Assembly: GCA_020650975.1 (NCBI GenBank)
Contig: JAIPMN010009989.1
Coordinates: 1 to 29,356, forward strand
Direction: 5' to 3'
Source of the DNA: Apostichopus californicus
Taxonomy: Eukaryota > Echinodermata > Holothuroidea > Aspidochirotida > Stichopodidae
Length of the DNA: 29,356 nucleotides
Part shown: positions 1-12,400 of the stretch, piece after piece
Layout of the letters: the number at the start of each line of letters is the position of its first letter
How positions within the stretch are numbered: the first letter of the stretch is position 1
Program-made: the position numbers and the translations under genes
The notes under the pieces: generated by a model
Seen by the model: only the letters and a program-made list of their open reading frames with translations
What the model was told of the DNA's origin: nothing
Database searches by the model: none

Positions 1-178
1 ATGTGGCAGGCGTTGCAGACTAGTTGGTAAAAAGAGGTCATTTTACAACCATGGCAGGTCGATTACGTAATCTCAAGAAACTTTTCCATTACATCGTGCT
101 ATAGTTGGGATCTATACAACAGACCTTTAAGGTAACTTTAATGTCAATTTCAGGGTAAATATATCATATTTCAAAGCC
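1..178 (+). other. NAPRT: 5' flank or 5' UTR of the NAPRT gene
   Basis: This stretch precedes the start codon. A possible acceptor (TTTCAG, ending at 153) lies 25 bases upstream of the ATG, so the first coding exon could be an internal exon that begins at 154 and joins to a 5' UTR exon outside the window. The only other nearby ATG in this stretch, at position 1, opens a frame of nine codons. I see no TATA box or clear promoter motif, and the true transcription start cannot be placed. Confidence 0.4.
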
Positions 179-407
179 ATGGAGGCAAACGGGAACAGCA
201 TTCCAACCAATGGAGTGGTTCAGTCGCTATTGACGGACCTCTATCAGGTAACCATGGCATATTCATACTGGAAAAATGGACAACAAAACTGCCACGCTGT
301 CTTCGATGTTTTCTTCCGGAAGAATCCGTTCGACGGGGAGTTCACGATATTTGCCGGTCTTGGGGAGGTCCTGAAACTCCTCAGAAATCTGAAGTATTCC
401 GAGTCAG
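179..407 (+). CDS. NAPRT: NAPRT exon 1 (start codon and LTDLYQ motif)
   Basis: Encodes residues 1-76 plus one base of codon 77. It opens with a variable 16-residue leader, then [18 protein letters not shown], the family's N-terminal signature. Its tyrosine (Tyr22) corresponds to the human active-site Tyr21. It continues through [11 protein letters not shown] and the glycine-rich IFAGLGE. The donor is CAG/GTAGGG at 408. No signal peptide is apparent, as expected for a cytosolic enzyme. Confidence 0.96.
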
Positions 408-3400
408 GTAGGGGTGCATGATGATGGTAGTCTGTTTTGAACTGTATTTCAGTTTCCGTAAACTAAAAGGGTCAGGAAGTCATTCAGTCGAGCCTATGCA
501 GTGGTGATAGTATGCATGTTTTCGTGTGGGTGTGTGCATGTGGGTGGGTACATATGTATGTGCCAGGCCTCGGCTTGTAAACACGATAACTCAAAAATTG
601 ATATGGATTGGTGGGTGAACTTCGTATTTGATATGCGTATGCAACTTATTGAGTACAAGAACCCATTTGTTTCCTGCAGAGGTCAAAGTTCATGTGAGGT
701 CACCAGAGGTTGTAATGACTAGCAATTTATCTAATTCAGGAGAAGAGGTTTTTGCATGAATAAACTTTTTTCTTTAACTCTACCTTTATAATTGTACTGT
801 ACCTCTTTTGATCAGATTTTTTGGTCAGACTTTTGAACAGTGAAGTGATCTAATCTTCTTTTTACATTCTTCTTCTGACTTTTCAACAGATATTGACTAC
901 TTGAAGACTATCCTGCCAGCCAACGCCGAACAAGAATTCTTTGATTATCTGTCCGCAGCGGATAGTAAAGGGATCAAATTATATTCTGTTGAGGAAGGCA
1001 CTGTGGTGTTCCCGAGGGAGCCGTTGATAAGAGTGGAAGGGCCCCTTCCGCTGGTACAACTCCTCGAAACGACCATACTGAACCTCGTCAACTACGCTAG
1101 GTATGATATGTGTGGAACAGCTTATTGATTGGTCAATCAGTAATTTGACCTTTTGACCTATCACCTCTTGATCGTACTTAAGATGCATATCTTCAACAAG
1201 TTTATGATCTAGCAGCATTGTTAGGAGTCCGTCTTGGTACTCATCTTCTCGCATAGTTACCTGTGCTCTTATAAACTGCCTTCATGGATTTGCACTTGTA
1301 CACTGGTAATTGAAAATCTTCTATGGGTACTAGTACAAAACAAAGCACTTGAAGTAGAGCTCAGAGCCCTGCACTTATACTCTTACTGAGGGGAATTCTG
1401 TTATTATCTTTACTCATACCGAGGGGAGTTCTGTTTGCACTTGTACTCATACTGAGGCGATTCCTATGTGTACTTGTACTCATGCTGAGGGGAGTTCTGT
1501 TGTACTTGTACTCATTCCGAGGGGAGTTCTGTTGTACTTTTACTCATTCTGAGGGGAGTTCTGTTTTAACTTGTACTCATGCTGAGGGGAGTTCTGTTTG
1601 CACTTGTACTCATACAGAGGGGAGTTCTGTTGTACTTTTACTCATTCTGAGGGGAGTTCTGTTTTAACTTGTACTCATGCTGAGGGGAGTTCTGTTTGTA
1701 CTTGTACTCATACTGATGGGAGTTCTGTGGAACTTGTACTCATTCCAAGGGGAGTTCTGTTTTTGGTTCCTTGCTTTTGCAAAGGAACCTATGTAGTCAG
1801 GTTGGCGTGTGTGTGTCCGTGTGTGTGTCTGTGACACTTTCTTGGGTACACTGTAACTCAACAAGGGAAGGTTGGCCTACACTCAAACTTGGTATATAGA
1901 TCCGCCTTAGTGAGAAGGTGTGCCCTATTGTTTTGGTGCCTGTGAAGGTCACCAAAGGTCAGTACTTAGGCCAAAAACTAAAATATTAAAAACAGCAATA
2001 ACTCCAATTGGCAGGGTCTGACATGGTTCATAGTTTGGGAGTATTTGTGAATGGGGTAAGGGATCATTTCCAAACATAAAGGTCATGTGATCCAAGGTCA
2101 ACAAAAGTCAATTAGGGGTCAAAAACTAACTAGTATTTTTGCAATAACTTGAGAACCAAATGTCCATCAAGGTTGGGAGTTACGCTATTGTAATCCAATA
2201 GTCGACCTGCATTTGGGTGACCTCTTGACCTCCGGTTGATCTCCAGTGACCTGTATTAGTTTCTTTCAAGTTGGTTATTTGAATTTTTGTGGCCATCTTC
2301 CGATCTAAATTGTCCATAAGTTGACTCCTCTGCAACCTTTGTGTGTTAAGTTATTAAAGATCAAGGTTTTGTTTGGTTTTGTTAAAATTCTTAATAAGTT
2401 CAGTTAGGATGATTCTGTGAGTTCTGTAAAAAAAAGCCAACTCTTGCTCCTATCAGACACCTGGTTTCCCTCAACAGGTTCTCAGAAGGACCAACGGTTG
2501 ATTTGTGATATTTTGGCAATAATATTGTGTGTGTACATCGGACCACATAACAATTTTAGGACAGTGCTGCTCCCTTGTAAATATTCCTTACAAAGTTACA
2601 AGTAAGGAACCATACTGCCCTTAGGCTCTTGTTACTTGTACTCATTCCGAGGGAGTTATGTTTTTACTTGTACTCATACCGAGGGGAGTTATGTTTTTAC
2701 TTGTACTCATACCAAGGGGAGTTCTGTTTCTACTTGTATATCATTCCGAGGGGAGTTCTGTTTTACTTGTACTCATACCGCTCGAGGGGAGTTCTGTTTT
2801 TACTGTACTTGATCTACTGTACAAGTATGCTAATTTAGTAAAATCTGTAAATGTTGAATATTAATAATTCATCAGTCATCGTATCGCTGGGATTTTAGTA
2901 AATTTATTTCTCATCAAGCACATTCCTCACCATGCAGAAACTTTCAGAATTGGATCATTTTTGATGACTGTGTTTTGTCAAAGTTGGTTGTCAGGGAGAA
3001 ATTTTATAGAATCTAACAAAGAATCTAAATTTAGAGAAGATTGCTTTCAGCATCTCATAACTAAGGCTCTAATGTGATACTGAACATTGAACAACACTTT
3101 CAAATAGTGAGTTGTTGTCCTGTTATGCATAACATAAACTTAGCCATCTCTCCACTACTACTACTAATACTACTTTGCATATAAATAAATTTAGCCACAT
3201 GTCGGTGCTAAGGTTCAGAATATCACAAATAATGCACTTTTTATGACTATTTAAATTTTTCACCTTAACAAGCTGTTTCAAATTTAAACAATTTTTGGTC
3301 AATTCCCTAGTTTTTTCATAGTAAGTTTTATTGTAAGGACAGTCTCTCTCTCAATTGTTTACTTAACCTTTTGGTGCCTTTAAGACCAGGAATGTAAAAC

Positions 3401-6400
3401 CATTTAAAATTTCAACCGCATTTTCCTTCTGTAACGTCGATGTGAAGTACAGTCCTGCGGGTCAAAATCGTCCATCTTTTGTTCCTGCTGGCGAAGAGAG
3501 AACAATTGGCAATTATGATTTTTACGAGTATCCGTTAAGCTATCCATCTCAGTCTGGCTCCATGTTCAGTCAACCATTACATCTTTTCCTGCCACAATTG
3601 TCTGAATCTTATATTGAGTTTGTCAAATCAGAATGGCAGAGGGCAAAGACCTTTAATATTGGCTTTTTTTGCTTTTTATAGCGCTTTATACCAGCGATAG
3701 GTCTCAAAGCGCTTTACAGACGTTATATTACCCCTGGTCAATGATAACCTGTCCCAGAGACAATCCCTCCAGTCAGCAGCAGTTATATACTGCACCCAAT
3801 GACAAGTTACCTCACAGGTACCCATTTAACCCCTGGGTGGAGAGAGGCAATTGAGATAAAGCATCTTGCCCAAGGACACAACGTAATGAACTAGGTAGGA
3901 ATCGAACCAGCGATCCTTGGATCACGAGTCCGCTGCCTTAGCCTATTGGCCACCACGCTTTCTGACCTTCGTCAGAAAAAGTATGAGGAGACAATATCTA
4001 TTAGTTCCTTTTGTCTCACATTAGGATAAACTGCCCCCCCCCCTTTCCCCCCCTCCCCTGCAACAAAAGATAATGATAACAATTTGGTTGAGGTTTTGCA
4101 TCTTTTTCTTTTGTTATTTTATGTTACTGGTGTATTTATATATTTTCTCATTCTCTTCCTTTGTGAAGATCCTGTGGTTTGGATTCATATATTTGGCTCT
4201 GCTTGGCACCTTTGATGGTTTTTCAATTTTGCAGATCTATGCTATCACGAAAAGTAGGCTGGGTTATGGAAGCATCTAGCATTGTGTCAAGTAGTCATGA
4301 AGAACTGTAAGTTCAGTGCCATTAATAAAAGGAAGGAGAAAAAAGGGAGAGGAGGGGGGAGGGGGGGGGTGGGGTGGATGGCAGAAGTGCATCTAGTATC
4401 AATTATGCAGTTGTTCCGTCATTGGAGTGATACTCATAATTTCAAATGTAAAAGCTATGAATAAACGAGAAATCTCTGGCAAAGAATTTCACAGTTGTAG
4501 CTAGCAACTTGCGCCCCACAGTATACAAACGATACAGCGATGGACATCTCAGGTCCAGCTAAAGATAACAAGGTATCACGTTTCATTACTGTCTGCATTT
4601 TGTAGGGACACGAACAAAACGTCACTTGTAGGCAACAGAAAGTTAACTTTTTCAGATGGCCGCACGCGATTTGGGGCGAGTCTTCAATGCCTTTAAGGCA
4701 GTGGATTTGTGATCTGGGCAAGGCACTTTATCTCCATGGCTTCTCTTCACCCTGGTGGGTGTATACTGTAGATGGGGGACCTGTGAGATAAACTGCCAGT
4801 TGGGCGCTGTTTAGCTGCTGCCATGTGGAGGGATTGTCTCTATGTTTGACAGGTTATCATTGTTGACTAGGGTAATATTGTTATGCGCCTTGTTCACCTT
4901 TATCTGTGGATATTTAGTGTCTATATGATCTGCAGTCCGGATAAAATCAAGTTCCTTAACTTGCATTTTCCTGCATTACAGCAGACATTGGTGTAGGAGT
5001 GTATCGGCTTAAATGAGAGTAGCACAATATTTGCTGATAATATTCAGTTATCTTCAAGAACTAATGGCAGGTACAGTAACCCTGGTACAGTAAAATGCAG
5101 GTACAGTAAAATGGCAAGTACAGTAACACAACAAACCTGTGTTCAGTGTCCTTCAAACGATGGTTGTGAATGTAAAGGGATACCATAACAGAAAATTAGG
5201 CAGTCACTTAAATGTCTATAATTTTGCTAGTGCTTATTCATAAATAGAACTAGAATTGAGAAAAGACTTGTTTAATAAATGGTCAGTCTTTGATGGATTT
5301 TGATGGGAGTTGCAGCTATTTTCATGATTTCTCATTCCCATAAGAGGGATAATGACAATTTTGTTCATAGGTGTCGGTAGACCCTTTAAACATTAACAAC
5401 TACTAGCATTGAGTTGAAGGATAGCATTTAAACATACATGTAATCAAACTTGTGTACTGTAACTAAGCTACTGCACATTGTTTTTCATTACAATCTTACA
5501 ACTTCCCACAAATTTGATATACTTGAGTAGGATCCCCCAGATGATTTTTGGCACCTATTGGAATGTCAATCTTTCCACCCAATTCAGGTTCCTTTGATTA
5601 CTGTAAACTTTAGCAAAGAAAAGAAAAACCAAATTGTTTATCAGTCTGAAACGTTCATCCTGAAACAGTCAGTGACTGGAGGGACTCATGTATATCTGAA
5701 TAAGGCGCCAATTTGAGAAGCACAATGGCAACGATTTGTTTTCAGTCGATCTCCACAATGCAGTGTTTTCAAATTTCTTTGTTAAATTTGAACAATAGGG
5801 GTCAGTTGTCGTTGACTGAAAAGTGCAGGGAAAAAAAATTATAGTGTATTGTTTGCATTATGTTTAAAGTGCAACTAACAGTTTAAAAATGTTGAATAAA
5901 AAAGTTTAGCATAAAAGCAGTTTCAAGGTGAGATATATGTGACCTTGAGGATCGAAATAGAAGAATGTTATATTAAAATCCAATTACCGAAGAATGTACA
6001 CTTGTGCAACAAACAATACGTTAGGATTTCCATTTACACACTAACGTGCGACAGACAACACATTAGGATTTCCATGTACACACTTACGTGCAACAAACAA
6101 CATGTTAGGATTTCCATGTACACACTTATGTGCAACAAACAACACGTTGGGATTTCCATGTGCACAATTATGTGCAACAAACAACAGGTTAGGATTTCCC
6201 CACCCCTGAGATCCCTCCCCCAGGATGTGGATCACACTACCATACAAATCCGTCCGGGCACTCAAGTATTCCTGAGCACATCCCTGAGATGTGAGTTGAA
6301 GAAATGTAAATTTATAAGATCAAAGAAATAGAATTTAGTAGATCATATTTAAGGCTTAAAGGTTTTCAAGCTTGAATTCTATTACTTTGTCCTCACAATG

Positions 6401-9400
6401 TTTTATGTACACACACAATACTCTCATATAAAGCCTGAAAACCCTGATGGAAATTTGAGGGTAAATGTACATTTTCAGGTAAGAGAACCACTAATTCTGT
6501 TTACAACACTTTTTAATATCTCCAGAGACCTTTAATACATATTAATGCATTCATGGAAGGATTGGCTAACGTGCCAAAGCTGAAAAAATCAAAGGCTTGG
6601 TCACTTACTTGCATTATTACACATTCCTTACATTACATAAATTAAGGAAAGGGGATAAAAGGCCCCCCCGTCCCCGCCCCCGCCCCCGCACCAACTACCC
6701 CGCCCCCGCACCAACTTTGAGTGTCTTCTTTAATCTCAATCATTGACTTTTTATATTTTTTATTTTACACCCACAGTCTACCCGGCAAACATTCCAAGCG
6801 CTAGGAATTACAATAAGTTTAGCTTACTGGAATGCAATAACATATTATTCATGGCAATAACCCAAGGATTTAAGCAGAACAGGTTCAGAATTGTGACCAT
6901 TTTCACAAAGTTCACCTTGAACACTGTACAAAAGAACATACTCTACATATTGCCCTATGGACGAGAACACTTGAGGTCAAAAACAACAAAATAGGACCCT
7001 AAGGCTCTTGTCATTGAGAATTACTGTAAGATCATAAAAAGAAAACATGGATTTTGTAGAAGCTGTGACTGATTTGAACCATCATGATCAACTTGGTAGG
7101 CAGCTATTGTGAGGACATAATCATGGAAACTTGTGTGCAAGCTACCATACAGTAGCTAATGAGTAAACTTTCAAACTTGTTGTTGCCCAAACATTAAAGG
7201 AGGCACAAATCCGACAACTATCCTTATTGGTCTATGTGATAGAGATAATTGTCATAAAGAACTCCTCCCCCCCACCCTATGTCACACCTCACCCCAGCTA
7301 GGAGACACAAACCAAACCATCATTGGTCTAGGTGATAGAGATAACTGTCATAAACAACTCCTCCCCCACCACCCTCCCCCAACACACACACATCACACCT
7401 CACCCCAGCCAAGGGACACAAACCCAATCATCATAATTGTTCTAAAATATATGATAGTAATACTGTCATGAACAACTTCAAGATCTACAGTAAGTCCCCT
7501 TTGGAGTTTCTTCACACATCAGGTTGAAGACTTGATCAAGTCAAAATATGACATCATCCAACCACACATGCTTCACTTTTAAAAAAAAAAATTTATCTAT
7601 CTTTTGTAATGGATATTCGCTTTTTGCCAATGTTGACTCTTAAGAAATTGTACCTAATGACGTGATTGGTTTCACTATGGACACTGCTAACATTCTAGCT
7701 TGAAGATATGAAGAGAAAAACAAACAGTAAATAGAAGGTTCCCAGTTCCTAGTGGCACTATGACATCACAGATTTACAAAAGGACAGCTCCCTGCAGACA
7801 CGACTTGGATATCTCCTGAACAGAACAACATTTTTCTAAGCTGTTTATGTGAGTGGTTCTGCACAAAGATTTCTGCTATATAAGTTTATGATGATGATAA
7901 GGGTTGTGTTCCCTTTAAATACTTGTATGTAACATACAAACTTGTCTAGGCGACATCGTTTTGCTCGTGAGGGAGTGCTGAGGGATCGTATTATTTGCTC
8001 ATTTTCTGTGAGGGATATTAACTGCAAGGTTGTATTCTTCTGATCGACTGCAGTCCTGTTTGGAATATTACTTACACAGTGCATTCGGTAGAATAGAAAT
8101 AATGGGTGACCATGGAAACGCATGAGAGCTTTAACGGTGTTGTGTTGTCTTCCACAGGGCTATTGCCTGTAAAATGCTTTCTGCATACTAATCAATTTGA
8201 AAGCAACCATGCAACGTATCTTTTCAACTTTTTGCCATTTTCCAAATATTTCAGATATTTGGCATTCCGTTGTACTCCATTGTAGGGTATAGAGCCAATA
8301 CAGGTATGGATTACAATAGACTTATCGGGCACATTCTTCGAATTGAAGAAACCTACCGCAGGGGTCAATGGTTGTTGTGAATATTGCATTTTCTTTGATA
8401 ACGTGATACATATGAATGAAGCAGTCAAGGTGGATTTCCTTCAAATAAATACTGATGTTGATAGACCGTCTAAAATTTTGTTGCTGTTGGTAAGGTATAC
8501 CATATACTACTAACAGTACATGGTACTGTATAAGATGTACAGTATTTACTACAGTAGTATCATCTGTGCAACAGTAACAAGTCATTTGGTTGCTGTTGGT
8601 AAGGTATACCATATACCAATAACAGTACATGGTACTATATAAGATGTACAGTATTTCATAGTATCATCTGTGCTACAGTAACAAGTCATTTGGTTGCTGT
8701 TGGTAAGGTATACCATATACTACTAACAGTACATTGTACTGTATACGATGTACAGTATTCCTAGTATAATCTGTGCCACAGTAACAAGTCATGGTTGCTG
8801 TTGGTAAGGTATACCATATACTACTAACAGTACATGGTACTGTATAAGATGTACAGTATTTCCTAGTATCATCTGTGCTACAGTAACAAGTCATTTGGTT
8901 GCTGTTGGTAAGGTATACCATATATACTACTAACAGTACATGGTACTGTATAAGATGTACAGCATTTCCTAGTATTATATGTGCTATAGTAACAAGTCAT
9001 TTGGTTGCTGTTGGTAAGGTATACCATATATACTTCTAACAGTACATGGTACTGTATAAGATGTACAGCATTTCCTAGTATCATATGTGCTATAGTAACA
9101 AGTCATTTGGTTGCTGTTGGTAAGGTATACCATATACTACTAACAGTACATGGTACTGTATAAGATGTACAGTATTTCCTAGTATCATCTGTGCTACAGT
9201 AACAAGTCATTTGGTTGCTGTTGGTAAGGTATACCATATATACTACTAACAGTACATGGTACTGTATAAGATGTACAGTATTTCCTAGTATCATCTGTGC
9301 TACAGTAACAAGTCATTTGGTTGCTGTTGGTAAGGTATACTATATACTACTAACAGTACATGGTACTGTATAAGATGTACAGTATTTCCTAGTATCATCT

Positions 9401-12400
9401 GTACTACAGTAACAAGTCATTTGGTTGCTGTTGGTATGGTATACCATATACCACTAACAGTACATGGTACTGTATAAGATGTACAGTATTTCCTAGTATC
9501 ATCTGTGCTACAGTAACAAGTCTACAGCTGTCACTACTTTGAACGATGTAGGTTATGTATGATAGTAACATATAACTAATGAAATATGCCTCACTAGTCT
9601 GTTTGTCATATCTGTAATTAGAACAGTGTCACCAGTCACTGTCTGGCATTTGGCATGTATAATGGTGAGCTGTGAAACATACATGTATGTCTCACTGTTG
9701 TATGTGCCACAATAACAAAGCATATAGGTCAGCTGTAGACCTACTGTACAGTATAAAAAAAAGTAAATTGTGTTTCCATAGATTGTGCTAGGATAACAAG
9801 CATAGAACAGGCACGTTTTAGTACAGTATGTATGTACACCTTTACAGTGTAATACCAATTACGCTTGTAGCCAGAGAGTATACCTTCAACATCAATTGTG
9901 TCATGATAACAATCATAGAATGATCACTATGTGGTTTACATCTACAGTAGGTATAATATGAATAAGCCTGTGACCAGCAAGCCACACCTTCTCATCAGTT
10001 TAGCCATGATAACAAGCATAGAGAAGTCACTGTTTGGTATTTAAAATAGGTATATGAGCTGTGCTTGTGACTAGAGAGCATGCTTTCCTAGTGTTTGTAC
10101 CAGTGGCCTAGGAAGGTACTTTTGAGTGGGGGGGCTGAAGACTGATGGCCGGCCTGGGGGAGGGGTCTAAGGGGAGGGGGTGTCCCCTTCCCCTTTGGAA
10201 ATTTTTTGCATTTCCAGGTGGCCTCAGATGCAATTTGGTGCAATATAGCACACTTCAACACCCACTCCATTTTGTAAATAATTTTGCATTTTCACCTGGC
10301 CTTGGATGCAATTTGGTGCTCCAAATGAGATTTTTATCATTTATTGAGAAATGAAAAAGGGGTTTTCTGACTTGCGAAGCGAGGGGGCGGAATGATACTT
10401 CCGCCCCTCCATATTTTTCAATGGGGGGGCTGGCGCTCCCCCAGCCCCCCCGGTTCCTACGCCCTTGGTTTGTACCATAATAACAAGCAAAGAGTAGTTA
10501 CTGTGTGGTGTACATAGGTATAATATGAACCGTTCTTGTAACTACTGTATAAAGCATACTTTCCCAGTCGTACCATCATAACAAGCATAGAGCAGTTACT
10601 GTGTGGTGTACATAGGTATATGAGCCGTGCTTGTAACTACAAAGCATACCTTCATTCACAACAGTTGTGCCATGATAACAACCATAGAGCAGTCATTGAT
10701 TGGTAAACATAGTTATAATATGAACCGCGCTTGTAACTATAAAGCATACTCTCCTTGTCGTGCCATCATAACAAGCATAGAGCAGTTACTGTGTGGTAAA
10801 CATAGGTATAATATGAACAGTGCTTGTGACTAGAAAGCATGCTTTCCCAGTATTTGTGCCATAATAACCATAGAGCAGTTACTGTGTGATGAACATAGGT
10901 ATATGAGCAGTGCTTGTAACTAGAAAGCATGCCTTCACAACAGTTGTGCCATAGAGCAGTCACTGTGTGGTATACATAGGTATAGTATGAACTATTCTTG
11001 TAACTAGAAAGCATACTTTCCCATCATTTGCCATGATTACATGGACACAGCAGTCATTGATTGGTAAACATAGTTATAATATGGACCATGCTTGAAACTA
11101 TAAAGCATACTTTCCCAGTCTTGCCATCATAACAAGCATAGAGCAGTTACTGTGTGGTATACATACTGTACATAGGTTAAGGTGACCAGACGTCCCCGAT
11201 TTTCGGGGACAGTCCCCGATTACAGTGTGCTGTCCCCGATGAACAACTGTCCCCGAAAATGTCCCCGATTCGTCAAAATGTTCAGGAATTTCGAAAATAT
11301 CCCACATTATTAGTAAAATAATTGTAAAAACAAAATTTAGTCAAGTTTGCAGTCGCAGAACGGAACTAACCAGTATTTCAGGTGGGCCAGTGTAAAGTGG
11401 AATATGCTAGATCGATCTAGCCTAGCACTCTTACGTAAAGTAAGTAAATTTCATCTAAGAAAAAGCTACATTTTTGAAAATAAAATTGATTTAAAAAAGT
11501 GCTTCTAAGTATCACCATTTTACATCTAAGCACCTTAGGCACTTGAAAATTTTCCAAAGGGGGGGGGGATGCCACCTCCCCTTAGACCCATCCCCCACCC
11601 ATATCAGTCACGCAATAAATGTCCCTGATTCCAGTCAGGTAAATATGGTCACCTTAACATAGGTACAGTATATTATCAGCTGTGCTTGTATTAACCAGCA
11701 AGCATACTTTACCTCACTACCATATATTTTATTTTTTTGTTTGTGCCACAAAGGTAACAACATACCTCCGTTACTATCTGTGATTGATTTAATAGTGTAA
11801 TTTACTATTCTCTGAAGTAAAAACCTGTAATTCTATGACCTAACAATTACCCAGTAGTACGTAAGACTACTGATCACTTTAACAGTCTGATAAATAATCT
11901 GGTATCCTATCATTTTTTGTTTAATACAGTCTGGTGGCCACAAATGCTGCAAGATTCCGCATCGCAGCCGGAGAGGACAAGAAACTCCTTGAATTTGGTT
12001 TAAGAAGAGCGCAGGGTCCAGATGGTGGCCTGTCAGCTTCTAAGTACTGTTATGTCGGAGGTGAGACTAATCCCTTCATCATCAGTGCCTGGGTGTGCTC
12101 ATGAATCGTTCATTCCACCAATCATAAAATTGGTCAGAGTGTTCAAGTGGAGATTCGACTCGACTTGTGATCAGTCATCCAGGCACTCGACTTGTAATGA
12201 GTGATCCAGGCACTCAACTTGTATCTGTCATCCAGGCAGTCTTCTGAACAGCACGTAAATAATGTGCAAAGACGAAGCTTAAAGCTTTAAAAGCTAAAAT
12301 AACTTTTGTGTTTAGATATTTGGCTCAGTATTGGTACCATGTCATCCGAAAAAGTCCTATAAAAATGAGGCAAGTCATTAAACTTAAACCAGCAAAATAT

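Noticed and set aside
979..1254. 91-codon minus-strand open frame
   Set aside because: It overlaps NAPRT exon 2, whose plus-strand frame is clearly the conserved one.
3895..3962. A genuine tRNA gene
   Set aside because: A and B boxes are present, but the sequence does not close into a full cloverleaf with an acceptor stem and continues into a SINE body.
4455..4721. 88-codon minus-strand frame shared with 17020-17235
   Set aside because: The two copies share the peptide only because the DNA repeat is recent. Differences are not concentrated at third codon positions as far as I can see, and no family is recognised.
8322..9294. Several minus-strand open frames with repeated peptides
   Set aside because: They are translations of the 105-bp satellite; the same peptide words recur because the DNA repeats.
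8478..9522. CRISPR-like regular repeats
   Set aside because: The whole unit is conserved with no unique spacers, and the genome is eukaryotic. It is a satellite.
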